From contig JBFGJY010000082.1 in NCBI GenBank assembly GCA_041576975.1, forward strand, positions 1-10,224: DNA of 10,224 nt. The letters run 5' to 3'. This stretch comes from JBFGJY01 sp041576975 (lineage in GTDB: Bacteria > Pseudomonadota > Gammaproteobacteria > UBA4575). The notes beneath the pieces were generated by a model. That model saw only the letters and a list, made by a program, of their open reading frames with translations. It searched no databases and was not told the DNA's origin. How positions within the stretch are numbered: position 1 is the stretch's first letter; every line of letters starts with the position of its first letter. A program made the position numbers and the translations under genes. Positions 1 to 6,421 of the stretch are shown in pieces.

Positions 1-241
1 CACCACATGTGCAGATCAATGCCAATTATGCGGGTGCCGTAGCTGCTGCCATTTGGGTACCGAGCAGACTGCGAATTAGGCGCAGGAATTTCCCATTTAC
101 ATAGGCATAAGGCGTAGCCCTAGAAGTCTTGTCTGGAGGGCCGGTGAGTGGCTAAAAAGCGACTAATACGTAGGTACAGGCGTGGGTAGGAAATGATTAG
201 TAATTTTACGTCTTTATTAATCAGCTACTTATAAGCTTGAC
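1..241. other. GC-richer segment without an intact gene
   Basis: No complete gene is visible here. By hand count 93 of the first 180 bases are G or C, clearly higher than the rest of the window. Start-less open stretches exist on both strands: about 33 codons on the plus strand ending at 102-104, and 41 codons on the minus strand between stops at 152-154 and 26-28. The minus stretch reads protein-like but has no start codon or ribosome binding site. Local pairing is also possible, for example TAGCC at 115-119 with GGCTA near 150-154, enclosing CCCTAGA/TCT..AGGG. It abuts the 3' end of a tRNA-Ser gene, a common integration target, so it could be an eroded mobile-element end or an unrecognised structured RNA. 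I could not match it to tmRNA, SRP RNA, 6S RNA or RNase P RNA. Confidence 0.4.
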
Positions 242-333
242 TGGCGGAGAGAGAGGGATTCGAACCCTCGGTGCCCCGTTGAGGACACACTCGCTTTCCA
301 GGCGAGCCCGTTCGACCACTCCGGCATCTCTCC
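242..333 (-). tRNA. tRNA-Ser (anticodon GGA), CCA encoded
   Basis: Read on the minus strand, this folds into a complete type II cloverleaf. The acceptor stem is GGAGAGA/TCTCTCC, the D stem CCG/CGG, the anticodon arm CTCGC-CTGGAAA-GCGAG with anticodon GGA, and the T arm GAGGG-TTCGAAT-CCCTC. A long variable arm (GTGTCC paired with GGGGCAC) is the serine hallmark. The discriminator is G, and CCA is encoded at 242-244. It decodes UCC and UCU. It lies downstream of the DUF1820 gene and of a diverged tRNA-like copy on the same strand, and may be processed from a shared transcript. Confidence 0.97.
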
Positions 334-353
334 AAACTAAAGCGACATAAATT

Positions 354-441
354 CTAAGAGAACAAAACTAGAACCAACGCTCGCCTGATCGTGTTACCCA
401 CTTTCCAGGCGAAACCGTGTGAACCCATTCAACTGCTCTTA
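354..441 (-). pseudogene. Diverged tRNA-Ser(GGA)-like copy
   Basis: This 88-nt minus-strand element lies 20 nt upstream of the real tRNA-Ser and aligns with it along its whole length. The anticodon loop CTGGAAA is identical, and both have discriminator G. The 3' acceptor strand TCTCTTA pairs with TAAGAGC at six of seven positions, using base pairs changed from the parent. The D stem TTG/CGG and anticodon stem TTCGC/GTGGG remain pairable through G-U wobbles. The T arm GTTGG-TTCTAGT-TTTGT is mostly G-U with one U-U mismatch, and its loop deviates from TTCRA. The variable arm no longer forms a clear stem, and no CCA is encoded (AAT follows). It is probably a decaying tandem duplicate. A retained tRNA-like RNA with another role is the alternative. 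Confidence 0.7.
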
Positions 442-454
442 GTTAAATTTATTA

Positions 455-793
455 CTACGACTTTTTCCCGCTATCATTTCCTGGGCTATAAATAGATGAT
501 GGAAAATGTGTAACGTTTTCGCCTGCCTCTGAAATTTTGGCAACACCTTGTTTATCAACTTCATCAATCCTAATGATTGCGTGCATAGGTACAAAAAAAC
601 GTTTGACTTGATCAAACTCTGATTTGAGTTTTTCTTCACTGGGATCCACTACAACGCCGGATCGTTCATTAAAAGCTAATCCTTCTATCGTAATGAACCC
701 ATATAAATCTGATTGATAGACCTGCTGTGCATACACCTCATATACATTGCTTTGATTATAAAAACTTACTTTAAAGATACTTTTTTTAGCCAT
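455..793 (-). CDS. DUF1820 family protein
   Basis: This encodes a 112-residue cytoplasmic protein with no signal peptide or membrane segment. The N-terminal half (residues about 5-85) matches my memory of the gammaproteobacterial DUF1820 family, with the signatures FKVSFYNQ, YEVYAQQVYQSDLYGF, VVDPSEEKLKSEF and VPMHAIIRIDEV. The family has no established biochemical function. The C-terminal 25 residues (FPSSIYSPGND...) look flexible. The start chosen is ATG at 793; an upstream in-frame TTG at 799 has no better support, and neither start has a clear Shine-Dalgarno. The gene follows the phosphoesterase by 39 bases on the same strand, so the two may be cotranscribed. Its stop is only 13 bases before the tRNA-like copy, with no terminator visible between them. 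Confidence 0.85.
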   Translation of the reverse strand: MAKKSIFKVSFYNQSNVYEVYAQQVYQSDLYGFITIEGLAFNERSGVVVDPSEEKLKSEFDQVKRFFVPMHAIIRIDEVDKQGVAKISEAGENVTHFPSSIYSPGNDSGKKS

Positions 794-832
794 AAACAAA
801 GAATTACTGCTCGAGTCTTACCTTTAATTTAA

Positions 833-1564
833 TTAAACCGATATCGTCTTTTCTGGGTCAAATTTATCAACTAATTGATAACCCTTATAACCTCGAGGAT
901 TACAGACTACACGTACACCATGCTTAGTATAATCACTTGAGCGATGAATATGCCCATGTACCCATAAGTCAATCTGTTTGTCCTTGAGCATCGGTTCTAA
1001 TTCATTGCAATAAGCATATTTTAAAAAATCTTCTTCATCGGATGCCCAACTATTTATTGATGGAGCATGATGCGTCACTACTACGGTTGGACCATTATGC
1101 GGCTTACTTAGCTCTTTATCTAACCAATTCTTGGAATCATAATTGATATCTATGAGTTGTTGAGGTGAAATCAGACTCTTCTCTAGGGAAATATAACGAA
1201 AATCATTCATTATATTTTCAAGCTCTTGCATTAATGCTTCATCACCACATGCATTAAAATCCGTCCATAATGTACATCCAACAAATCTTACACCATCTAA
1301 AATCAAACAGTTCTTTTCCAAATGGTGCACATTGCTGTCTTTACACATCTCCGAGAATACACGGTTTAGATGGGTAATCTCAAACCCCCAGTATTCATGG
1401 TTGCCGGCGACATATATCACCGGGACTTCAAGCGTTTGCAGCCATTTCAAACCTTCTGTACCAACGCCTATATCCCCAGCGGCAATTAACACATCACAAT
1501 AATTATGGGGCCAATCAAAATTACCAAATTCAAGATGAACATCAGAGATGACTTGAATCTTCAT
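833..1564 (-). CDS. Calcineurin-like metallophosphoesterase
   Basis: This 243-residue soluble protein is predicted to hydrolyse phosphoester bonds with a two-metal centre. All metallophosphoesterase motifs are present in order: D8 and H10 (SDVHLEF), GDI with D31, GNHE with N55 and H56, THHAP with H165, and GHIH with H205 and H207. The catalytic set therefore looks complete. The length is typical of single-domain members of the superfamily. The substrate (nucleotide, nucleic acid, phosphoprotein or other) cannot be deduced. There is no signal peptide, so the location is probably cytoplasmic. The ATG at 1564 is the natural start, although the upstream Shine-Dalgarno is weak. It is the first gene of a likely two-gene unit with the DUF1820 gene. 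The roughly 200 AT-rich bases upstream must hold its promoter, but I see no convincing -35/-10 pair. Confidence 0.9.
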   Translation of the reverse strand: MKIQVISDVHLEFGNFDWPHNYCDVLIAAGDIGVGTEGLKWLQTLEVPVIYVAGNHEYWGFEITHLNRVFSEMCKDSNVHHLEKNCLILDGVRFVGCTLWTDFNACGDEALMQELENIMNDFRYISLEKSLISPQQLIDINYDSKNWLDKELSKPHNGPTVVVTHHAPSINSWASDEEDFLKYAYCNELEPMLKDKQIDLWVHGHIHRSSDYTKHGVRVVCNPRGYKGYQLVDKFDPEKTISV

Positions 1565-1765
1565 TTATTCAGGATATTAACAAGAAAAAGTTTTAGGCAA
1601 TTATTTCATAAATAGGATATGAATATGATAAATCCTACAATCATATATTAAATCAAATTCAGCAGTTATTTATGTATAAAAAAACACTAACGCATACAGA
1701 AGCCAGACTAAGTGCCTATATAGATTAGTTTCAAGCCAATAGGTAATAAATTTTTTCAATAAAGG

Positions 1766-1796
1766 AAAAAAAACGCCACGCTAACGCGTGGCGTTT
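1766..1796 (-). terminator. Rho-independent terminator of the lipoprotein gene
   Basis: A perfect 11-bp stem (AAACGCCACGC with its complement, 1771-1781 and 1786-1796) closes a 4-base TAAC loop. On the minus strand a run of eight T follows. It begins about 20 bases after the lipoprotein stop codon. It is GC-rich at its core and fits an intrinsic terminator in the minus direction; on the plus strand the T-run is absent. Confidence 0.93.
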
Positions 1797-1817
1797 ATCA
1801 ATTAGATATTAATATTA

Positions 1818-2864
1818 TCAGAACTTCAAGCCAAGGGCACGTATAGTTTCCAAGGTCACAAAGTTAGTGCCATACGGCAATCCCTTACGCTTAGCATAGC
1901 ATTGTGAACCACGATAGGTGCATGGCCCCATAATGCCATCCACTTTACATGCATAGCAGCCTTGCTTTTTAAGTGCACTTTGCAACTGCGTTACATTTTG
2001 CGAGGTCATATTCACTTGACACAATACAGGCACCCAAGTTAATGACTCTGCACGCACCTGCTCAGTACGACTGACTGTTCCGTACTCTTCTGGAATTGCA
2101 ATGCGCTTCTCTTGCGCAGGCGTAACCAGCTCTGTAACCTGTACTGTTTTGTACTCAGCTGGCGTAGTTATCTTCCTAGTGGTTGCAGGGCTTACCAAAA
2201 CAGTTTTGGTAACTGTTTTATATTGAGCAGGAATTTCAACTAAGCACATTAATTCACCAGTATCGGTTATGCGTGTTCCTACAATTTTTTGGTTGCCAAA
2301 ACGCTCCACAATTGCTGCAGCACTATCACCACCTGCTGCACCTGCGCCAGCACCCGCGGCATCCGTCCCAGCGCCTTTTTTCCAAACAGTTTGCGCGGGC
2401 GACACTTGTACACGCTCAGACTTAGTTCCATATTTAGCTGGAACTTCTACCAATCTAGTTGTTTCTGGTTTTACTAAGACACGCTTAGTTACTGTTTTAT
2501 AAGAGGCAGGAATAATTTCCACTCGTTCTGAAGCCTCTTTTTTGAGAACTTTTTCGGTCACTGTACGATATTCAGCAGGAATGAGCATACGCGCATAACA
2601 TTCACCAGGTCGCGCATTGGGGGGGTATAGGTCACCTGCTGCTGCAGGTGCCGCAGAGCCTCCTTCTGACATCATTTTTTCTTGTTTTGCCAGCTCGTGC
2701 TCGCGCTGGTTGAGCTCACGCTCACGTGCCATCATTTCAGCTTCAGAAGCTGCCATCTCGGCATCCCCTTCCATAGAAGACTCGGCTGTTTGTGTAGTCG
2801 TCTGGCAAGCTGCCAGCAGAATTGCAGCAAAAAACGCTGCAAATAAGAGGGTAATTCGTTTCAT
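1818..2864 (-). CDS. Repeat-containing lipoprotein with peptidoglycan-binding-like C-terminus
   Basis: This encodes a 348-residue lipoprotein. Residues 1-20 form a lipoprotein signal ending in the lipobox LLAAC, with C20 acylated; Gln at +2 suggests sorting to the outer membrane. Residues about 30-66 are Glu/Met/Ala-rich and probably a short coiled coil. Six 23-residue repeats (consensus IPAxYKTVTxxVLVxPATTRxxx) sit in two blocks of three, residues 95-163 and 211-279, separated by an Ala/Gly-rich linker. Residues about 284-348 (QLQSALKKQGCYACKVDGIMGP) resemble a PG_binding_1 domain but carry several cysteines (282, 303, 306, 315, 322), perhaps disulfide-bonded in the periplasm. The ATG at 2864 is chosen over the upstream TTT-region start because it yields the signal peptide and follows GGGAGACGAG. 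The gene has its own terminator and no operon partner. A structural envelope role is inferred; no known name. Confidence 0.85.
   Translation of the reverse strand: MKRITLLFAAFFAAILLAACQTTTQTAESSMEGDAEMAASEAEMMARERELNQREHELAKQEKMMSEGGSAAPAAAGDLYPPNARPGECYARMLIPAEYRTVTEKVLKKEASERVEIIPASYKTVTKRVLVKPETTRLVEVPAKYGTKSERVQVSPAQTVWKKGAGTDAAGAGAGAAGGDSAAAIVERFGNQKIVGTRITDTGELMCLVEIPAQYKTVTKTVLVSPATTRKITTPAEYKTVQVTELVTPAQEKRIAIPEEYGTVSRTEQVRAESLTWVPVLCQVNMTSQNVTQLQSALKKQGCYACKVDGIMGPCTYRGSQCYAKRKGLPYGTNFVTLETIRALGLKF
2028..2234 (-). repeat. Second block of three 23-residue protein repeats
   Basis: This encodes residues 211-279 of the lipoprotein. The three repeats begin IPAQYKTV, TPAEYKTV and IPEEYGTV and are exactly 23 residues each. 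The third has YGT in place of YKT and ends with a tryptophan, just as the third repeat of the first block does. A Cys a few residues before the first repeat (C207) matches C89 before block one. This supports duplication of a whole three-repeat module. Confidence 0.85.
2376..2582 (-). repeat. First block of three 23-residue protein repeats
   Basis: This encodes residues 95-163 of the lipoprotein. The repeats begin IPAEYRTV, IPASYKTV and VPAKYGTK, with the phasing PA-x-Y at the start and a PAxT-like turn in the second half. Each repeat probably forms a pair of beta-strands. The third unit ends in VWKK and is followed by the Ala/Gly-rich linker. Confidence 0.85.
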
Positions 2865-3157
2865 GATCTCGTCTCCCAAATGACTTGTTATTCGTAAAGC
2901 TTGAGTCTGAAGAATATCACCTTTGCTATTGTTATTACTCGCGACAAATGTAAACAAAAGTTAATAGTTATTTAACAAAATCATAAAATATTTGAGATAA
3001 ACGTTTTTTCCATATCATCAAATAAGATATAACATGCTCGACAGTAAATTATCCATCGCAATGAGTGCTAGACATTAGTTTTCTTAAATTTATACAGGAG
3101 GGATAGGCAATATTGTGTACCAAACACTTTACGCCAATATATTCAATTCTTTAATTG
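2865..3157. other. Intergenic region upstream of the lipoprotein gene
   Basis: This AT-rich gap must hold the lipoprotein promoter on the minus strand. A weak candidate is TTGTTT, a 17-base spacer and TAACAA (about 2925-2960). Just after the Hpt stop there is only a small CAATT/AATTG hairpin without a T-run, so no convincing terminator for the signalling operon is visible. An isolated AGGAGGG on the plus strand at 3096-3102 has no credible gene after it. Confidence 0.4.
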
Positions 3158-3517
3158 TTAAAGATTTTTACTTTTACTATATAAGCTAAGTAGGTTTATA
3201 AGTTCACGATAATCTGTGGCTAATGTATTAAGCTTCAAATCATCCCTATTATTTACAGAAGCATCAGATGCATCCATACAAGCTTGCTCTAAACGACTTG
3301 CATAATTAAAAATATTATCTAGTCCATAAGAACCTGATGACCCAGCTAACTTATGGCAGATAGTTCTAAATTGCATTAAATTCTTTTCATTATACGGGTC
3401 GGCTTTGAGTTTACTCCAACATTCCTCTAAAGCTGTGACTTTTTCTGGCAATGAAGAAATATAGGCTTGTTTAAGTTGCGCAATTTTTTCTTGCGCTTCA
3501 GATGATAACTCAGGCAT
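3158..3517 (-). CDS. Histidine phosphotransfer (Hpt) domain protein
   Basis: This 119-residue soluble, helical protein consists of a single Hpt domain, which shuttles phosphate between receiver domains in phosphorelays. The signature is ICHKLAGSSGSYG, with phosphoacceptor H55 followed by the usual LxGSSxxxG. The flanking helices are at about 10-38, 43-58, 65-82 and 92-112. There is no kinase ATP-binding domain. Its ATG overlaps the end of the hybrid kinase gene by 8 bases (3510-3517), so it is probably translationally coupled to it, and no strong Shine-Dalgarno of its own is seen. The natural donor is D441 of the kinase receiver domain. The likely acceptor is the response regulator encoded upstream. 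The partner assignment is inferred from gene order. Confidence 0.9.
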   Translation of the reverse strand: MPELSSEAQEKIAQLKQAYISSLPEKVTALEECWSKLKADPYNEKNLMQFRTICHKLAGSSGSYGLDNIFNYASRLEQACMDASDASVNNRDDLKLNTLATDYRELINLLSLYSKSKNL

Positions 3518-5042
3518 TAACCGTAAGAAGCTTGTTAATTGTTTCTATGAGTGTTGTCACTTGAATTGGCTTTGGTAAAAATTCACTGCATCCAGCTTTT
3601 AACGCATTAACTTTGTCATCGATATTCAGTGATGCTGACATACCAATAATTGGGGCTTTACTATCTGACTCTGTCAATGTTTTTGCTACTACCGTGCCAT
3701 CTAATTTTGGTAGTTGCATATCTAATATGATCAAATCTATTTGATTTGTTTTACATTTCTGAAGAGCCTCTTTGCCATCATAGGCAACAAAGGTTTTATA
3801 GCCGTGATCATGCAAGTAAATCTTCAATAGCTCAACTAAATCCTCATCATCTTCTACAATTAAAACTTTATAAGAAGGGCTTTTTGATGAACACAATGAC
3901 TCATGTTTAGAAAAAAGTTCAGCGCGAGGAGCTCTTACAGTTAAGGTAAATATTGATCCTTGTCCTAGTTTAGAATTTAGTTTTAAATTTCCTTCTAGTT
4001 TCTTTGCAAGTCGTAAACTTATGGCAAGACCTAAGCCTGTGCCTTTTTTTCTTTTAGTATCGCCGCGATTATAAGCCTGGAATATTAATGCTTGATCTTT
4101 ATCAGATATACCCGGCCCAGTATCTTTCACAGTAACGCAAAGAATATCGTTTTCCCAATCAAATTTAGTTTGCACTTCGCCTTTTTGAGTATATTGAAAT
4201 GCATTGCCTAAAAGATTTATTAAAATTTGTTGTAATCTAATCTGATCTGTATAGATTAAATTAGGGACGCTGGGACTAACTTCAAGATTAAATAATAGGC
4301 CTGTATTTTCTGCATGAGAGGCAAATATTTGCTTAATATCATCAATAAGTACATCAATTTTGACGGGTCCTATACTTATCAACAATTTATCTTCTTCTAA
4401 TTGAGCATGTTCCAAAACATTGTCAATTAAAGATAGTAAATATTGAGCATTTCGCTCAATTGCTTTAATGCGCCGATATTTCTCATCATCTGGTGAGTAA
4501 TTATTGGCTAATACATTTGAATATCCCAATATCGATGATATTGGAGTTCTAAATTCGTGAGACATGCCTGAAATAAAACGTGATTTTGCATTGTTTGCGA
4601 GTTTTAGCAATTCATTATTTTTTACTAAATCTTTTTGTGCGTCTTGCAGCTGCTCTGTTAACTTCCGTAATTTTATATTTAGCAATCTACTTTCATTCGA
4701 GACTTGTGTTGTTTGTTGTTGTCGTAAATATTCAGATTTTGCATCAAGCATTAATACATAACGGTTTTGGTTTATTGTAATAATGTTGATACTAGCGACC
4801 TTGTTATTTTTAAGGCTTACTAAAGGTAGTGCTATATATGTTTCATCTTCCAAACCTGCAAGAAACTGGAACTCTTCTATACAATTACTACCTATTTCAA
4901 GATTAGGTAGCTGATAGTGACTTAAATTCCCATAATGTGAGACATAGTTATTATGTTTATCGACCACTACTACAAGTGGCTTCATTTTTTCAGCTGCTAT
5001 TGCATACAAATTCTCAGCAATTTTTTCTGAATGTTGCTTCAT
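3510..5042 (-). CDS. Cytoplasmic hybrid histidine kinase with receiver domain
   Basis: This 510-residue hybrid kinase has no transmembrane segment. Residues about 15-105 look like a PAS-type sensor fold (LVVVVDKHNNYVSHYGN to RYVLMLDA). Residues about 105-155 form a coiled-coil linker. The HisKA domain contains MSHEFRTP with H162. The ATPase has the N box NLLGNAFQYT (N280), the G1 box DTGPGI (307-312) and the G2 box GTGLGLA (334-340). A C-terminal receiver (about 391-505) has acidic pocket E397/D398/D399, phosphoacceptor D441, S469 and K491. All catalytic residues appear intact. The ATG at 5042 overlaps the GTPase stop in an ATGA arrangement, and the 3' end overlaps the Hpt gene, so the three genes form a coupled unit. 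The lack of a membrane sensor and the coupling to a GTPase suggest an intracellular input. The ligand is unknown. Confidence 0.93.
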   Translation of the reverse strand: MKQHSEKIAENLYAIAAEKMKPLVVVVDKHNNYVSHYGNLSHYQLPNLEIGSNCIEEFQFLAGLEDETYIALPLVSLKNNKVASINIITINQNRYVLMLDAKSEYLRQQQTTQVSNESRLLNIKLRKLTEQLQDAQKDLVKNNELLKLANNAKSRFISGMSHEFRTPISSILGYSNVLANNYSPDDEKYRRIKAIERNAQYLLSLIDNVLEHAQLEEDKLLISIGPVKIDVLIDDIKQIFASHAENTGLLFNLEVSPSVPNLIYTDQIRLQQILINLLGNAFQYTQKGEVQTKFDWENDILCVTVKDTGPGISDKDQALIFQAYNRGDTKRKKGTGLGLAISLRLAKKLEGNLKLNSKLGQGSIFTLTVRAPRAELFSKHESLCSSKSPSYKVLIVEDDEDLVELLKIYLHDHGYKTFVAYDGKEALQKCKTNQIDLIILDMQLPKLDGTVVAKTLTESDSKAPIIGMSASLNIDDKVNALKAGCSEFLPKPIQVTTLIETINKLLTVNA

Positions 5043-5542
5043 GAAAGAAGCTTAACTCCCAATTCATGAAATGCTGTATCTACATTTTCCCCTGTCTTAG
5101 CACTGGTTACAAACAGTGACCACTTTTTTGCATTGATGTTATTGATTTGAGAATCTTCTAGCTCCCTTTCTTTTGTTAAATCTATTTTATTAATCAACAT
5201 GCAAAATGGAATATTATTAAAGTTCATTTGCATATGCTCATAGAGCTCAAATGCAGTATCAATTGTATCTTTTCGCGTACTGTCCGCTACTAATAGATAC
5301 CCTGCAGATCCTTTTAAATAATTGTTGTCAAGTGTTGTGAATTTATCTTTACCTGCAATATCCCAAATCAACAATTTCAATATTGTTTCACTATCCATTA
5401 CAATTTCTTTTGCGTCTACTTTTACACCTACAGTGCTTAAATATTTTTCAGAAAATATATTCTTAACAAAACGTGCCGTTAAACTGGTTTTTCCAACTGC
5501 AAAATCGCCAATTAAACAAATTTTTTTATTGATGGTAATCAC
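5039..5542 (-). CDS. Ras/Rab-like small GTPase
   Basis: This 167-residue single-domain GTPase of the Ras superfamily has eukaryote-like Rab features. It has P-loop GDFAVGKTS (12-20), switch I threonine T37 (STVGVK), switch II WDIAGKDKF (60-68), NKID (118-121) and TSAK (146-149). Nucleotide and Mg binding residues are present. Two positions are unusual: F14 sits where Ras has Gly12, and K65 where Ras and Rab have catalytic Gln61, so intrinsic hydrolysis may be weak or depend on a partner. There is no C-terminal cysteine for prenylation and no signal peptide. The start is GTG at 5542 with only a weak AGAG nearby; no ATG fits. The stop overlaps the kinase ATG by 4 bases, which points to joint synthesis and probably direct regulation of the kinase. 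MglA-like or other bacterial Rab-like subfamilies are possible. Confidence 0.9.
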   Translation of the reverse strand: MITINKKICLIGDFAVGKTSLTARFVKNIFSEKYLSTVGVKVDAKEIVMDSETILKLLIWDIAGKDKFTTLDNNYLKGSAGYLLVADSTRKDTIDTAFELYEHMQMNFNNIPFCMLINKIDLTKERELEDSQINNINAKKWSLFVTSAKTGENVDTAFHELGVKLLS

Positions 5543-5588
5543 TCTAATACAAACGAGTTTAATATAAATATAAAAGACAAAAATGTTT

Positions 5589-5634
5589 ATTATATATTTA
5601 GAAACTTTACGTTCTTTTACAATTACATAATTAC
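5589..5634 (-). promoter_or_regulatory. Candidate promoter and operator of the GTPase-kinase-Hpt operon
   Basis: On the minus strand a consensus TATAAT lies at 5589-5594, about 50 bases before the GTPase start, with no recognisable -35 at the expected position. Just upstream of that position is ACAATTACATAATTAC (plus-strand 5619-5634), containing AATTAC twice 8 bases apart. A near-identical motif lies upstream of the response regulator gene. A missing -35 with a repeated motif beside it is typical of activator-dependent promoters. The region is very AT-rich, so the -10 could be chance. Read-through from the regulator gene is also possible, since no terminator separates them. Confidence 0.4.
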
Positions 5635-5662
5635 TAAGATTTATATAAAATTTAATTCTATA

Positions 5663-6349
5663 TTATTGTACTGGTTCTAAACGATATCCATGTTGATACA
5701 CTGAAGATAAATTCCATCCGTTTTCATCATTGATTTTAAGCTTGCGTCTTAATCGACTAACATGTGTATCCACTGTGCGGGTATTGATTTCAGGGTTCCT
5801 TCCCCAAACAGTCTCAAGGAGATATCCTCGCGACAATATTCTTCCAATATTACGAAATATAAATAATGTCAGCTCATATTCTTTTTGTGTTAGATCAATG
5901 TTTTCTTGATTACAACTTACAGTGCGTCTTTTTAAATCTATCGTATATGGCGAAAAATCAAGGACTGTTTCATCATCTTCTATTGGGTTATTTCTTCTTG
6001 AGATTGCTCCAATCCGCGCCAACATTTCAGCACGCTTAATGGGTTTAGACATATAATCATCTGCGCCTGCTTCCAGAGCAGTTACGACATCTTCTTCGCG
6101 ATCACGTCGAGTAATAAAAAGAATCGGCACATCCCAGTCTAAATTTTTACGCGCCCATTGTAATACTTGCAGACCAGTCATATCTGGGATTTCCCAATCC
6201 AATATCAGGACATCAAAGCTTTCTTTTTTAAGAGCTCTAATAATATGGCTCCCTGAATGAAACGAATAGCAACTATATCCAGCATCTGTAAGCCAAACTT
6301 CTACAAGCTTAACTTGATCAAGATCGTCTTCAAGTAATGCAATTCTCAT
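5663..6349 (-). CDS. OmpR/PhoB-family response regulator
   Basis: This 228-residue two-domain transcription factor has a receiver at residues about 1-115 with acidic pair D8/D9, phosphoacceptor D51 (LILDWEIPD), T80 and K102 (SKPI). A linker leads to an OmpR-type winged helix (about 128-226) with LTQKEYELTLFIFRN, the recognition-helix region TRTVDTHVSRLRRKL and the wing YQHGYRLEPVQ. All phosphorylation residues are intact. The ATG at 6349 follows AAAGGG at suitable spacing. It precedes the GTPase gene by 120 bases on the same strand with no terminator between, so the four signalling genes may share transcripts. It is the probable end point of the phosphorelay from the kinase and Hpt protein. 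Its target genes are unknown, and autoregulation is suggested by the motifs upstream. Confidence 0.94.
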   Translation of the reverse strand: MRIALLEDDLDQVKLVEVWLTDAGYSCYSFHSGSHIIRALKKESFDVLILDWEIPDMTGLQVLQWARKNLDWDVPILFITRRDREEDVVTALEAGADDYMSKPIKRAEMLARIGAISRRNNPIEDDETVLDFSPYTIDLKRRTVSCNQENIDLTQKEYELTLFIFRNIGRILSRGYLLETVWGRNPEINTRTVDTHVSRLRRKLKINDENGWNLSSVYQHGYRLEPVQ

Positions 6350-6421
6350 TTTTATACCCTTTCTAGAATTGCTAATTGCACATTGCGTGCTTAAGAAAAA
6401 ATTCAGGAAATTTTTTACACA

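Noticed and set aside
1..210. Possible tmRNA 3' portion (GCGACTAATACGTAGGTAC resembles the pseudoknot 4 region)
   Set aside because: No tag peptide ending in Ala-Ala-stop, and no T arm or CCA end follows in the right place.
354..441. Calling the tRNA-like element a functional tRNA
   Set aside because: The T loop is non-canonical, a T-stem mismatch is present, the variable arm is broken and CCA is missing, so it is listed as a pseudogene with caveats.
439..639. A 66-residue minus-strand open frame overlapping the DUF1820 gene
   Set aside because: It lies in another frame of a well-conserved gene, runs into the tRNA-like copy, and has no ribosome binding site.
2269..2883. Plus-strand open frames opposite the lipoprotein gene
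   Set aside because: They are antisense shadows of the Ala/Gly- and Thr/Val-rich repeats, with biased composition and no start signals.
3096..3190. Strong AGGAGGG on the plus strand followed by a GTG frame of about 24 codons
   Set aside because: The spacing is 12 bases, the peptide is low complexity, and it runs antisense into the Hpt gene. Chance is more likely.
3525..5053. The 9-mer AAGAAGCTT at both gene overlaps (3525-3533 and 5045-5053)
   Set aside because: Both encode Lys-Leu-Leu near protein C-termini, so this is coding coincidence rather than a regulatory repeat.
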